Assembly (NCBI RefSeq): GCF_040066175.1
Contig: NZ_JBEAAM010000020.1
Span: forward strand, 6,891-70,890
Reading direction: 5' to 3'
Source of the DNA: Solimonas sp040066175
GTDB taxonomy: Bacteria > Pseudomonadota > Gammaproteobacteria > Nevskiales > Nevskiaceae
DNA: 64,000 nucleotides
Shown: in pieces, positions 18,572-27,242 of the stretch
Layout of the letters: each line of letters begins with the position of its first letter
Position numbering within the stretch: position 1 is the first letter of the stretch
Program-made: the position numbers and the translations under genes
Notes under the pieces: generated by a model
Told to the model about the DNA's origin: nothing
Seen by the model: the letters and a program-made list of their open reading frames with translations, nothing else
Database searches by the model: none

Positions 18572-19258
18572 ATGGGCATCTTTTCCCGCCTCTCCGACGT
18601 CATCAACTCCAACATCCACGCCATGCTCGACAAGGCCGAGGATCCCGAGAAGATGGTGCGCCTGATCATCCAGGAGATGGAGGACACGCTGGTCGAGGTG
18701 CGCTCGACCGCCGTGCGCACGCTGGCGCGCAAGAAGGAACTGCAGCGCAGCATCGGCCAGCTGGAAGCCGACGTCGCCGACTGGTCGCGCAAGGCCGAGC
18801 TGGCGATGAGCAAGGGGCGCGAGGACCTCGCGCGCGGCGCGCTGGCTGCCCGCCAGCGCTTGATGGACCATCAGGCGGCGGTCGAGAAGGAGCTCGTCCA
18901 TGTCAACGACGAGATCGTCAAGCTCGACGACGACACCGCCAAGCTCAAGGCCAAGCTCGCCGATGCGCGCCAGCGCCAGAAGTCGATCATCCTGCGCCAG
19001 CAGTCGGTGGCCTCGCGGCTGAAGGTCAAGACGCAGATCAACGACCGCAAGATGACCGACACGATGCTGCGCATGGAGCAGTACGAGGGCAAGATCGACC
19101 GCATGGAGGCCGAACTCGAGGCCTACGATCTGGGCACGCGCACGGTCGCCGACGAGTTCGCGCAGCTCGAATCCAACGACAAGGTCGAGGCGGAACTGGC
19201 AAAATTGCGGGCGAAGTTCGGCAAGTCGGGGGCCAAGCCAGACGAGTCGGATTCCTGA
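18572..19258 (+). CDS. pspA: Phage shock protein PspA
   Basis: ATG 18572 gives MGIFSRLSDVINSNIHAMLDKAEDPEKM, the characteristic PspA N-terminus; the product has 228 residues against 222 in E. coli. The rest is continuous charged coiled coil (VRSTAVRTLARKKELQ, VEKELVHVNDEIVKLDDD). PspA binds stressed inner membrane as ESCRT-III-like assemblies and inhibits PspF when free. The C-terminal tail has Lys/Ser-rich sequence after the coiled coil. Operon partners PspB and PspC follow directly. Confidence 0.96.
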   Translation: MGIFSRLSDVINSNIHAMLDKAEDPEKMVRLIIQEMEDTLVEVRSTAVRTLARKKELQRSIGQLEADVADWSRKAELAMSKGREDLARGALAARQRLMDHQAAVEKELVHVNDEIVKLDDDTAKLKAKLADARQRQKSIILRQQSVASRLKVKTQINDRKMTDTMLRMEQYEGKIDRMEAELEAYDLGTRTVADEFAQLESNDKVEAELAKLRAKFGKSGAKPDESDS

Positions 19259-19283
19259 TCGCGCGGGGAAACGGGAGTGCTCT

Positions 19284-19526
19284 GTGGAAGCTTTAGTGCC
19301 CCTGCTGGCAATCTTCATGGTGTTCGGCACACCGGTCGCCATCATCTGGCTGATTCTGCGCCACAGGGAGCGGCGCCATGGCCTTCAGCAGGCCGAGGGT
19401 CTGGGCGCCAGCGGCGCGCAGCTGATGGCCCTGGCGGATCGCATGGAGAAGCGCATCGACGCGCTGGAGCAGATTCTGGATACGGAGTCGCCGGGCTGGA
19501 GGAAGAAATATCATGAGCATCCGTGA
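19284..19526 (+). CDS. pspB: Phage shock protein PspB
   Basis: GTG 19284 gives 80 residues: one membrane helix (LLAIFMVFGTPVAIIWLILRH) and a cytoplasmic coiled coil (QLMALADRMEKRIDALEQILD) ending in PGWR, which is the PspB pattern. PspB with PspC senses membrane damage and recruits PspA. Its end overlaps the start of pspC by 14 bases, so the two are translationally coupled. Confidence 0.9.
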   Translation: MEALVPLLAIFMVFGTPVAIIWLILRHRERRHGLQQAEGLGASGAQLMALADRMEKRIDALEQILDTESPGWRKKYHEHP

Positions 19527-19914
19527 CCACGTGCGCGAAGGCACGTTCTTCGAGCGTCTGCGCCGCTATCCGCAGCGCGGCTGGGTCGCCGGCGTGTGCG
19601 CCGGCCTGGCGGAGTTCTTCGACTGGAACGTCAAGCTGATCCGAGTGCTGTTCGTCGTCGGGCTCATCTTCAGCGGCTTCTTCCCGCTCGGCGTGATCTA
19701 TCTGGTGCTGTGGTACCTGATGGACCCCGCGGACGCCGACACGCGACGCGAAGCAGCGCACGACGACGCCCGTCGCGGCACGAACCACGGCGCGTCCACC
19801 GCCGACCTCAAGGCCCGGTTCGCCCGCCTGGAAGAACGCCTGCGCAACATGGAAGCCTGCGTCACCAGCGACGAATTCGAGCTGCGCCGCGAGCTCAGGA
19901 AGCTGGAAGGCTAA
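19513..19914 (+). CDS. pspC: Phage shock protein PspC
   Basis: The 133-residue product starts inside pspB. The PspC domain is clear: WVAGVCAGLAEFFDWNVKLIRVLFVVGLIFSGFFPLGVIYLVLWYLM, with one or two membrane segments, followed by a cytoplasmic coiled-coil region (ARFARLEERLRNMEACV). Together with PspB it relieves PspF inhibition by binding PspA. It ends 6 bp before the end of the convergent HD-domain gene, with no terminator between. Confidence 0.92.
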   Translation: MSIRDHVREGTFFERLRRYPQRGWVAGVCAGLAEFFDWNVKLIRVLFVVGLIFSGFFPLGVIYLVLWYLMDPADADTRREAAHDDARRGTNHGASTADLKARFARLEERLRNMEACVTSDEFELRRELRKLEG

Positions 19915-19920
19915 AGGCGC

Positions 19921-20556
19921 TCAGCCGCCACTCAGCGGCGCGCCGGTCATGCGACGCAGCGCGCGCTGGATGTTGGAGCGCGCCATCGCTTCGTAACGGG
20001 CGCGGAACCAGTCGGTCCAGTAGATGTGCGGGCGCAGCAGCGCGTCGCGCAGGTCTTTCTTGCGCACGCTCTGGTAGAGCGACTGCGGCACGTGCCGGTG
20101 TTCCTGGCGGATCTGGCGTTCGTACTCCGCGTAGCGCGCCGGCCGCGCGCCGAAGATCGCCTGGTCGATGTCGATCATCAGGCATTCGTCGTCGGTCTGG
20201 GGTTCTGCCTGTGCTGCGGTCGCCAGCACCAGTCCGTAGATGCGCTCGACGACGTCCGCGGAGGCGCCGGCAGCGGTCAGCGCACTCGCCGCCCATTCGG
20301 CGCTGCGCAGCTCGTTGTCGGCGCGGCGCACGTCGTAGTAGCCATCGTGGAACCAGATCGCCAGCTCCAGCTCGCGCGGGTGCCGGGCGAAGCCGCCGAC
20401 CAGCTCGAACAGGTCGAGACATTCGGCGACATGGTGCAGGGTATGGTAGGCACGACTCGGTTCGCTGTAGTGACGGCGCAGCTCCGCATGCGTCAGCGGA
20501 TCGCCGCGCAAGCCCATTTCCGCGAAGATTTCCGACCACCGCGCCAGGTTGCTCAT
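19921..20556 (-). CDS. HD-superfamily predicted phosphohydrolase
   Basis: ATG 20556 gives 211 residues. The motifs YSEPSRAYHTLHHVAECL, then WFHDGYYDVRRADNELRSAEWA and later DIDQAIFG, are those of the predicted metal-dependent HD phosphohydrolase family (COG4339). His and Asp residues for metal binding are present in each. The substrate is unknown; related proteins are believed to act on nucleotides or phosphate esters in the cytoplasm. It is divergent from the TetR gene at 20635. Confidence 0.8.
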   Translation of the reverse strand: MSNLARWSEIFAEMGLRGDPLTHAELRRHYSEPSRAYHTLHHVAECLDLFELVGGFARHPRELELAIWFHDGYYDVRRADNELRSAEWAASALTAAGASADVVERIYGLVLATAAQAEPQTDDECLMIDIDQAIFGARPARYAEYERQIRQEHRHVPQSLYQSVRKKDLRDALLRPHIYWTDWFRARYEAMARSNIQRALRRMTGAPLSGG

Positions 20557-20634
20557 GCTCCCGCATATTAGCGGTGGCTGCGCATCGGTTCGAGTTCGCG
20601 GACAATACCGCGCCTGATCCACTGCCTTCCGGAC

Positions 20635-21267
20635 ATGCCGCGCAAGCCTGCTCACGAGCGCTTCGACACCCTCGCCGCGATCGAGACCCGCGCCTTCGAG
20701 CTGTTCGGCCGCTTCGGCTACGAGGGTGTGTCGATCGGTGACATCGCCAAGGCGGCGCGGATTTCCAAGGGTGCGCTGTACTGGCACTTCAGCGGCAAGG
20801 AGGAGCTCTACCTCGACTGCCTGAAGCGGCTGCACGCCATCTTCGACAGCTACATCCTCGAACCGATGCGCCGTGAACCCGACCCGATCCGGTCGATCAT
20901 GCTGTTGTTCTCCGGGCTGCAGCGCATGCTGCAGGATCCCCGTGTCGAGAACGGCATCGCCGGGTACTGGCTGACGCCATCGACCCCGGAGACGGCGCAG
21001 ATCGATGCCGCCCAACGCGCGTTCGAGGCCGGCGCGATCGCGATCCTGCGCGACGTCCTGCAGCGCGGCGTGGACCGGCGGCAGCTGGATTTCGCCGGCG
21101 ACCTCGACGAGCTGGCGCGCGCCACGATCTCGTTGGTCGAGGCCTGCGTGCTGCCGCTGCGTCACCGCAGCGCCGACGAGGTTCATGGCATGCTTGCGGT
21201 CATGGCACGCACGATGTTCCGTGCCTACGCGCGCTCCGACGACGTCCTGCGTCTGGCGTTTCCGTGA
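20635..21267 (+). CDS. TetR-family transcriptional regulator
   Basis: The 210-residue product has an N-terminal helix-turn-helix in classic TetR form (AIETRAFELFGRFGYEGVSIGDIAKAARISKGALYWHFSGKEEL, residues about 15-58), followed by a helical ligand-binding domain. It lies 29 bp upstream of a membrane fusion protein gene on the same strand, so it most likely represses that efflux unit and possibly the RND pump gene at 13835. No operator could be picked out with confidence. Confidence 0.9.
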   Translation: MPRKPAHERFDTLAAIETRAFELFGRFGYEGVSIGDIAKAARISKGALYWHFSGKEELYLDCLKRLHAIFDSYILEPMRREPDPIRSIMLLFSGLQRMLQDPRVENGIAGYWLTPSTPETAQIDAAQRAFEAGAIAILRDVLQRGVDRRQLDFAGDLDELARATISLVEACVLPLRHRSADEVHGMLAVMARTMFRAYARSDDVLRLAFP

Positions 21268-21296
21268 CCGCGACTTCAGACCATGCCTGACTGTCC

Positions 21297-22331
21297 ATGA
21301 ATCCGCGCCACCGCGCACTCTGGCTGATCCTGTGCCTGACCGCCTGCTCCGGCGGACATGCCCCTTCCGCGGAATCCGCGCGTGCCGCACCGGCCGACGC
21401 GGTGCCGGTCGAAGTGCAGCGTGTCGCGCCCGGAGCGGTCCGCGAGGAACTCACGGCGGTCGGCAGTCTGCGCGCCGATGAATCGGTGGTCGTGCGCCCC
21501 GAGATCGCGGGCCGGATCGTCCGCATCGGTTTCACCGAGGGACAGGCCGTCGCGCGCGGGCAACTGCTGTTCGAACTCGATGACGCGGTGCAGCGCGCCG
21601 AGGTGGACCAGGCCCGCGCCAATCTGCAGCTCGCGCAACGCAGCTTCGACCGGGCCGGCGAGCTGTACGGCCGCCAGCTGCTGTCGCAGTCCGATCGCGA
21701 CCAGGCGGCCGCAAGCCGCGACCAGGCGGCGGCGACCCTGGCATTGGCGCAGGCGCGCCTCGACAAGACACGCATCGTCGCGCCGTTTGCGGGCATCGCC
21801 GGCATCCGGCTGGTCAGCCCCGGCGACTACGTCGCCGCGGGCCAGGATCTGGTCAATCTCGAGTCCATGCAGTCCCTGAAGGTCGATTTCCGGGTGGACG
21901 AAAGCGCGCTGCCGCGCATCGCCGCGGGCCAGAAGATCGAGGTGGAGGTGGATGCCTATCCGCGCCGGCGCTTCGAGGGCGAGGTGTATGCGATCGACCC
22001 GCGCATCGCCGATGCCACGCGCTCGCTGGCCCTGCGCGCCCGGCTGCCCAACCCCGGTGGCGAACTGCGCCCAGGGCAGTTCGCCCGCATCCGCCTCGCC
22101 GTGGCGCAACGGCAGGACGCCGTCGTCGTTCCCGAGCAGGCGATCTTTCCGCGCGGCGACCGTCTGTTCGTGTACGTCGTCGAGTCCGGATCGGCACGCC
22201 TGCGCGAAGTCCGCGTCGGCCAGCGCAGTCCGGGTCAGGCGGAGATCGTGGAGGGTCTCGCCGTCGGCGAGACTCTGGTCGTGACCGGATTGCAGCGCCT
22301 CGGCGACGGTACGCCGGTGAAAGACAACTGA
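21297..22331 (+). CDS. RND efflux periplasmic adaptor (membrane fusion protein), lipoprotein
   Basis: The 344-residue product has a lipoprotein signal ending LTAC (C17). The lipoyl half-motifs flank a helical hairpin: GSLRADESVVVRPEIAGRIVRIGFTEGQAV and the return strand RIVAPFAGIAGIRLVSPGDYVAAGQ, then beta-barrel segments. The adaptor links an inner-membrane RND pump to an outer-membrane channel. The next gene is an MMPL protein, not an AcrB-type pump; its natural partner may be the RND gene at 13835-16960. TetR is directly upstream. Confidence 0.92.
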   Translation: MNPRHRALWLILCLTACSGGHAPSAESARAAPADAVPVEVQRVAPGAVREELTAVGSLRADESVVVRPEIAGRIVRIGFTEGQAVARGQLLFELDDAVQRAEVDQARANLQLAQRSFDRAGELYGRQLLSQSDRDQAAASRDQAAATLALAQARLDKTRIVAPFAGIAGIRLVSPGDYVAAGQDLVNLESMQSLKVDFRVDESALPRIAAGQKIEVEVDAYPRRRFEGEVYAIDPRIADATRSLALRARLPNPGGELRPGQFARIRLAVAQRQDAVVVPEQAIFPRGDRLFVYVVESGSARLREVRVGQRSPGQAEIVEGLAVGETLVVTGLQRLGDGTPVKDN

Positions 22332-22411
22332 GCCGGTCATCTGAAGTTCGGGGATAAGGATGTCCCCGTCTTGCGCAGGATGCGCACCAGGACGCGCATA
22401 CGGAGGAGACG

Positions 22412-24778
22412 GTGGGACCTGTCGCAGAACGGATACTCGGCTTCTTCATCGCGGTGGTCTATGGTCGTCGCTGGCTGACCTTCGCGGTGCTCGCGGCCTT
22501 CACGGTCTGGATGGCGGTGCTGGCCACCCGACTGCAGCCGAGCGCGGGCTTCGAGAAGCAGATCCCGCTCGGCCACCCTTACATGCAGGTGTTCAAGCAG
22601 TACGAACAGGCCTTCGGTGGTGCCAACCTGATCTCGCTGGCGCTGATCAACCGCAGCGGCGACATCTACGACGCCCGTTTCCTCGAAACGCTGCGCAAGG
22701 TCACCGACGAGGTGTTCTTCCTGCCCGGCGTGGATCGGTCGCGCGTCACCTCGCTGTTCACGCCCGGGGTGCGCTACATCGAGATCGTCGAAGGTGGCTT
22801 CGAGTCCGGCGACGTCGTGCCGCGCAACTACACGCCGTCGCCGGACATGCTCGCGCTGATCCGCGAGAACGTCGGCAAGGCGGGCATCATCGGCCGCCTG
22901 GTGTCGGCGGACCAGCACGGCGCGATGATCGTCGCCGAACTGCTGGAGATCCACCCGGAAACCGGCGAACGGCTCGATTACGCCGCCGTCGCCCGGCAGC
23001 TCGAAGACATCCGCAGCCGCTTCGCCGGCGATGGCATCGACATCCACATCATCGGCTTCGCCAAGGTCGTGGGCGATGTCACCGACGCCAGCCTGGAAGT
23101 GGTCGGCTTCTTCGCGTTCGCGCTGTTCTCGACCGTGCTGCTGCTGTGGCTGTTCTGCGGCTCGTTCCGCCTGTCGCTGCTGCCCCTGTCGGCGGCCCTC
23201 ACGGCGGTGGTCTGGGAACTGGGCCTGCTGCGCCTGACCGGCTTCGGACTGGATCCTTTCGCGATCCTCGTGCCTTTCCTGATCCTGTCGATCGGCGTGT
23301 CGCACGGCGTCCAGTACATCAACGCCTGGGGTCACGAGGTCGCGGAGAACGGACGCAACTCCTTCGATGCCTCGGTGCAGACGTTCCGTCAGCTGTTCAT
23401 TCCGGGCACGGTCGCGATCGTCACCGATGTCATCGGCTTCGCGACGCTGGGGTTCATCAAGATCGACATCGTGCGCGAGATGGCGTTCAACGCAGCGATG
23501 GGCATGGCCGCGGTGATCGTCACCAACAAGATGATGCTGCCGATCGTGCTGTCCTGGGTCGGATTGCCGGACGTGGAGAAGTTCCGGCGCCGCGCCCAGC
23601 TGCGCATCGCCCTCGCCGACCGGCTGTGGCAGCGGCTCTCCGCGTTCGCCACGCGCGGCTACGCGATGACGGCACTGCTCGCCGCATTGCTGGCACTGGG
23701 CTGGGCCCTGGCCAAGTACCCGGAGCTGACCGTCGGCGATCGCCAAGTCGGTGTGCCGGAACTGCGTCCCGACAGCCGCTACAACATCGATTCGCGGCGC
23801 ATCGCCGAGAACTTCGCGATCGGCGTCGATCTGCTCAAGGTGCTGGCCGTGGCCGGCGAATACGGCTGTGTCGCGCCGGAGAAGATGGAAGTCATCGACC
23901 GCTTCAGCTGGCACATGGAGAACACGCCAGGCGTGCAGTCGGTGATGTCGCTGCCGCAGCTGGCGCGGCAGGTGCGGGCGGCCTGGTACGAGGGCTCGAT
24001 CAAGTGGCGCGTGCTGCCGCGCAATGAAGGCGGCCTTGCCCACCTCGTGTCGCCGGTACCGACCTCGCTGGGTCTCAACAACCCGGATTGCAGCGTGATG
24101 CCGGTGCTGGTCTTCACGGCCGATCACCGCGCCGAGACCATCGACCGCATCGTCGCGGCGGTCAAGCGCTTCAACACGGACAATGCCGATGCCGGCGTCG
24201 ATTTCAAGCTCGCGTCCGGCAACGTCGGCGTGATGGCCGCGACCAACGAGGAAATCCGGGCGCGCGAGCTGCTGGTGATCATCTGGGTGCACGCGACGCT
24301 GGGTCTGTTCGCCTGGCTGTCGTTCCGCACACTGGCCAGCGTGGTCTGCATCCTGACGCCGCTGGTGTTGTGCTCGTTGCTGACCTACGGCCTGATGGCG
24401 ACGCTCGGCATCGGCATGAAGCCGGCCACCTTGCCGGTGGCGGCCTTCGGCGTCGGCATCGGCGTGGATTACAGCATCTACCTGTGGAGCGTGTTCGCCC
24501 GGCACATCGAGACCGGCGAGCCGCTGCGCGCGGCGTACTTCCAGGCCCTGCGCCATACCGGCAAGGCCGTGGTGTTCACCTCGGCCTCGCTACTGATCAG
24601 CGTCTGTACCTGGCTGTTCTCCGGCCTGCAGTTCCAGGCGGACATGGGCCTGCTGCTGCTGTTCATGTTCAGCACCAACCTGCTTGGCGCGATCGTGCTG
24701 CTGCCGGCGCTGGCCTGGCTGGTCCTGCCGGCGCGCCGGTCCGCGGATTCAGGTCAAGGCGCGGCGCCGCGGGCATAA
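22412..24778 (+). CDS. MMPL/RND-superfamily transporter
   Basis: GTG 22412 lies behind GGAGGA. The 788-residue product has two halves, each with one helix, a large periplasmic domain and a five-helix bundle (ALFSTVLLLWLFCGSF, PFAILVPFLILSIGVSHGVQYINAW; TLPVAAFGVGIGVDYSIYLWSVFARH). This is the MMPL-type layout used for lipid or sterol-like cargo. The following gene encodes a DUF1329 protein, a pairing common in aromatic- or steroid-using proteobacteria, which suggests transport of hydrophobic compounds. The usual third partner, DUF1302, is not here. Confidence 0.88.
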   Translation: MGPVAERILGFFIAVVYGRRWLTFAVLAAFTVWMAVLATRLQPSAGFEKQIPLGHPYMQVFKQYEQAFGGANLISLALINRSGDIYDARFLETLRKVTDEVFFLPGVDRSRVTSLFTPGVRYIEIVEGGFESGDVVPRNYTPSPDMLALIRENVGKAGIIGRLVSADQHGAMIVAELLEIHPETGERLDYAAVARQLEDIRSRFAGDGIDIHIIGFAKVVGDVTDASLEVVGFFAFALFSTVLLLWLFCGSFRLSLLPLSAALTAVVWELGLLRLTGFGLDPFAILVPFLILSIGVSHGVQYINAWGHEVAENGRNSFDASVQTFRQLFIPGTVAIVTDVIGFATLGFIKIDIVREMAFNAAMGMAAVIVTNKMMLPIVLSWVGLPDVEKFRRRAQLRIALADRLWQRLSAFATRGYAMTALLAALLALGWALAKYPELTVGDRQVGVPELRPDSRYNIDSRRIAENFAIGVDLLKVLAVAGEYGCVAPEKMEVIDRFSWHMENTPGVQSVMSLPQLARQVRAAWYEGSIKWRVLPRNEGGLAHLVSPVPTSLGLNNPDCSVMPVLVFTADHRAETIDRIVAAVKRFNTDNADAGVDFKLASGNVGVMAATNEEIRARELLVIIWVHATLGLFAWLSFRTLASVVCILTPLVLCSLLTYGLMATLGIGMKPATLPVAAFGVGIGVDYSIYLWSVFARHIETGEPLRAAYFQALRHTGKAVVFTSASLLISVCTWLFSGLQFQADMGLLLLFMFSTNLLGAIVLLPALAWLVLPARRSADSGQGAAPRA

Positions 24779-24803
24779 TCGAAACACACTGAGGAGAGGT
24801 GCC

Positions 24804-26192
24804 GTGGGTGCACGGCACACGACGACCATGCGAGATGCCCGATTCGAGTTCCGTTCCGCGACTGCGCTGGTCGCGCTCTGTGCATACCTGGTCGCGCCTT
24901 TGCTGCAGGCCAAGGTGCCGGCCGCCGAGGCGCAGCGGCTGGACAAGGAGCTGACGCCGATCGGCGCGGAGCGTGCCGGCAGCGCCGACGGCGTGATCCC
25001 GGCGTGGAGCGGCGGCCTGCCGCAGCGCGACATGCCGCGCGGCGACAACCCCTTCGCCGCTGACAAGCCGCTGTACACGATCACGGCGCAGAACCTACAG
25101 CAGTACGCGCCGCTGCTCAGCGAGGGCTACAAGGCACTGTTCAAGACCTTCCCCGACTACAAGATGATCGTGTACCCGACGCGGCGTTCCGCGTCGTATC
25201 CGCAATGGTTCTACGACGCCACGCGCGCCAATGCCACGAAGGTGGAACTGACCAATCAGGGCTACGGCTTCTGCTGTGCGGCGCAGGGCTATCCCTTCCC
25301 CATCCCCGGCAATGGCACCGAGGTGATGTGGAATCACATCATGCGCTACAACACCAAGGGCTATAAGGGCTTCGTCAACGTCGCCGCGACCGCGGCCGAC
25401 GGCTCTTACGTGGTCGAGCGCAATTACCTGGAGCTGACCTACGTCTACAACAACGTGAAGTCCACGGTGGATTCGCTCAAGGGCATGAACCTGTATGCCC
25501 TGGTCAAGACCATCTCGCCGCCGAACAAGGCCGGTGAGGCGAATCTCCTGCACGTACCGATCGACCGCATCAAGGACCAGACTGGCGTCTGGGTGTACAA
25601 CAACAGCATCGGTCGCTCGCGGCGCATCGGCGAGGTCGGCTACGACAACCCCCTGTTCGACGGTCTGATGACGCACGACCAGCTCGACATGTTCAACGGG
25701 CCGCTGGACCGCTACACGATCAAGCTGGTGGGCAAGAAGGAGATGCTGATCCCGTACAACAGCTACCGGCTGTACGACCCGAAGCTGAAGTACAAGGACA
25801 TCCTGCAGAAGGGCCACATCAATCAGGATCTCGCGCGCTACGAACGCCATCGTGTCTGGGTGATCGAGGCCGAGGTGCGCGCGGGCTACGCGCATCGCTA
25901 CAAGAAGCGCACGTTCTACCTGGACGAGGATTCGTGGATCGTGCACCTGCAGGACATGTACGACGAACGCGACCAGTTCTGGCGCACGGCCGAGTCGCAC
26001 TCGATCACCTTCGCCAACGTCCCGGTCGTGATCAACGGCGTGCAGGTCCACTACGACCTGCAGTCGCGGCGCTACGTGGCGATCAACCTCACCAACGAGG
26101 AGCGCAAGCTGATCGAGTACGACTGGGAGATGGATCCGTCCTACTTCTCCCCCGCAACCCTCAAGCGCTTCGCCACGACCTCGCAGAAGTAA
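24804..26192 (+). CDS. DUF1329 outer-membrane/periplasmic lipid-transfer-like protein
   Basis: GTG 24804 follows GAGGAGAGG; ATG 24828 is an alternative. From GTG the product has 462 residues. A signal peptide (ATALVALCAYLVAPLLQAKV) precedes LTPIGAERAGSADGVIPAWSGG, the standard DUF1329 opening, and later segments NAFAADKP-like (NPFAADKPLYTITAQN), MIPYNSYRLYD-like (LIPYNSYRLYDPKLKYKDIL) and RTFYLDEDSW also belong to this family. DUF1329 proteins have a LolB-like fold and usually accompany RND/MMPL transporters; here the MMPL gene ends 25 bp upstream. Cargo not known. Confidence 0.9.
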   Translation: MGARHTTTMRDARFEFRSATALVALCAYLVAPLLQAKVPAAEAQRLDKELTPIGAERAGSADGVIPAWSGGLPQRDMPRGDNPFAADKPLYTITAQNLQQYAPLLSEGYKALFKTFPDYKMIVYPTRRSASYPQWFYDATRANATKVELTNQGYGFCCAAQGYPFPIPGNGTEVMWNHIMRYNTKGYKGFVNVAATAADGSYVVERNYLELTYVYNNVKSTVDSLKGMNLYALVKTISPPNKAGEANLLHVPIDRIKDQTGVWVYNNSIGRSRRIGEVGYDNPLFDGLMTHDQLDMFNGPLDRYTIKLVGKKEMLIPYNSYRLYDPKLKYKDILQKGHINQDLARYERHRVWVIEAEVRAGYAHRYKKRTFYLDEDSWIVHLQDMYDERDQFWRTAESHSITFANVPVVINGVQVHYDLQSRRYVAINLTNEERKLIEYDWEMDPSYFSPATLKRFATTSQK

Positions 26193-26210
26193 AGGACGAG
26201 CAGCGTGGAG

Positions 26211-26262
26211 GGCGATGGACCCGGCGAGACCTGACTCGATGTCATCGGGTTCATCCATCGCC
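26211..26262 (+). terminator. Hairpin downstream of the DUF1329 gene
   Basis: GGCGATGG with ACCCG pairs with CGGGT and CCATCGCC, interrupted by a 4-nt bulge. It lies 19 bp after the stop. There is no T-run, so it may be a rho-assisted or stabilising 3' structure. Confidence 0.45.
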
Positions 26263-26304
26263 GGCGCATGGTGCCGCCACCCGGCGGTAGCGCAGCCGCC
26301 GGAG

Positions 26305-26336
26305 TTCAGTACGAATTCAGCTCGCGAGCCTAGGCT
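26305..26336 (+). promoter_or_regulatory. Candidate PhoP-type operator and promoter of the two-component operon
   Basis: Two TTCAG half-sites start at 26305 and 26316, exactly 11 bp (one helical turn) apart, the layout of OmpR/PhoP-family boxes. A TAGGCT -10-like element follows at 26331, so the box takes the place of a -35. The gene behind it leads the operon that encodes such a regulator. The -10 also sits within a perfect 14-bp palindrome (26325-26338). Confidence 0.5.
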
Positions 26337-26377
26337 CGGACACACACACCTGAGCGTGGGCAATCGCGGAGTCCGCC

Positions 26378-26920
26378 ATGAAACAACCGAGCCTCGTCGC
26401 CATTTTCGCGTTGGCTTTCGTGACCCCCGCGGCGTTCGCCGATCACGGCCGGTACGGTCGTGACGATCTCGAATTCGCGCGTGTGGTCAGCGCAACGCCG
26501 GTCTATCGGACGGTTCGCATCGAGGAACCCAGCCGCGAGTGCTGGGATGAACGGGTCGTCTATCCGGGCGGGTATCGCCGCGAGGATCTCGCGGCCGGAA
26601 CCGTCGTCGGCGCGATCGCCGGCGGTGTCGCCGGGCATCAGTTCGGCAAGGGGCGCGGGCGTGACGCCGCCACGGTGCTCGGCGTGCTGGTCGGCGCGAG
26701 CCTCGGACAGCAGGCGATGGCCGCGCAGAGGCCGCCGCGCGCCGAGCGCGTCACCTACGAGCAGCGCTGCCGTCCGGTCCAGGCAGTCCGCTACGAGCAA
26801 CGACTCGACGGCTACGACGTCGCCTACCGCTACAACGGCCGCATCTACCACACACGCATGCCCTACGATCCCGGCCATCGCATCGCGGTGCAGGTCGACG
26901 TGCGGCCGGCGGGCTACTAA
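26378..26920 (+). CDS. Glycine-zipper 2TM-domain exported protein
   Basis: The 180-residue product has a Sec signal (LVAIFALAFVTPAAFA) and then a glycine-zipper segment (GTVVGAIAGGVAGHQFGKGRGRDAATVLGVLVGASLGQQ, residues about 73-112, here split by charged residues). The C-terminal 60 residues are Tyr/Arg-rich (VTYEQRCRPVQAVRYEQRLDGYDVAYRYNG), as in the SlyB/RcsF-like exported family of envelope-stress genes. It leads a plus-strand group with a PepSY-like peptide, a response regulator and a kinase. Two Cys (CWDE, QRC) could form a disulfide. Confidence 0.8.
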   Translation: MKQPSLVAIFALAFVTPAAFADHGRYGRDDLEFARVVSATPVYRTVRIEEPSRECWDERVVYPGGYRREDLAAGTVVGAIAGGVAGHQFGKGRGRDAATVLGVLVGASLGQQAMAAQRPPRAERVTYEQRCRPVQAVRYEQRLDGYDVAYRYNGRIYHTRMPYDPGHRIAVQVDVRPAGY

Positions 26921-26929
26921 AGTTGTAGG

Positions 26930-27232
26930 ATGCGACGCCCCGTATTGATGCTGTGCCTGCTGGCTGCGATCGGAACGACGCCGGCGCAGGCGCGGCCCGA
27001 CGCGGACCGCGACCCGCCCGGACGTATCGTCGAGCCGGTCGCGCCTGGGCCGGCGCGCGATCCGCTGGCGGCAGAGCTGAATGGTCACCGCTCGCTGTCG
27101 CCAGCCGAGGCGGCGCGGCTCGCGCAGCGCCGCTACGGTGGCCGTGTGCTGGCCGTCGAACCGGAGGGGCGCGGGTACCGCGTCAAGCTGCTGCGCAACG
27201 GCGAAGTCCGCAGCTATCAGGTCGATCCATAG
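26930..27232 (+). CDS. Small exported PepSY-like protein
   Basis: The 100-residue product has a signal peptide (MLCLLAAIGTTPAQA), a Pro/Arg-rich linker and a C-terminal PepSY-like segment (LSPAEAARLAQRRYGGRVLAVEPEGRGYRVKLLRNGEVRSYQVD). PepSY domains are common in small periplasmic proteins encoded next to PhoPQ-type systems and may modulate the sensor. It sits 9 bp after the glycine-zipper gene and 10 bp ahead of the response regulator gene, so it is almost surely co-transcribed. Confidence 0.78.
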   Translation: MRRPVLMLCLLAAIGTTPAQARPDADRDPPGRIVEPVAPGPARDPLAAELNGHRSLSPAEAARLAQRRYGGRVLAVEPEGRGYRVKLLRNGEVRSYQVDP

Positions 27233-27242
27233 GAAGACATCC

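Noticed and set aside
22337..24556. Long minus-strand open frame opposite the MMPL gene
   Set aside because: Antisense shadow: low-complexity His/Gln/Arg sequence, no ribosome site, no family features.
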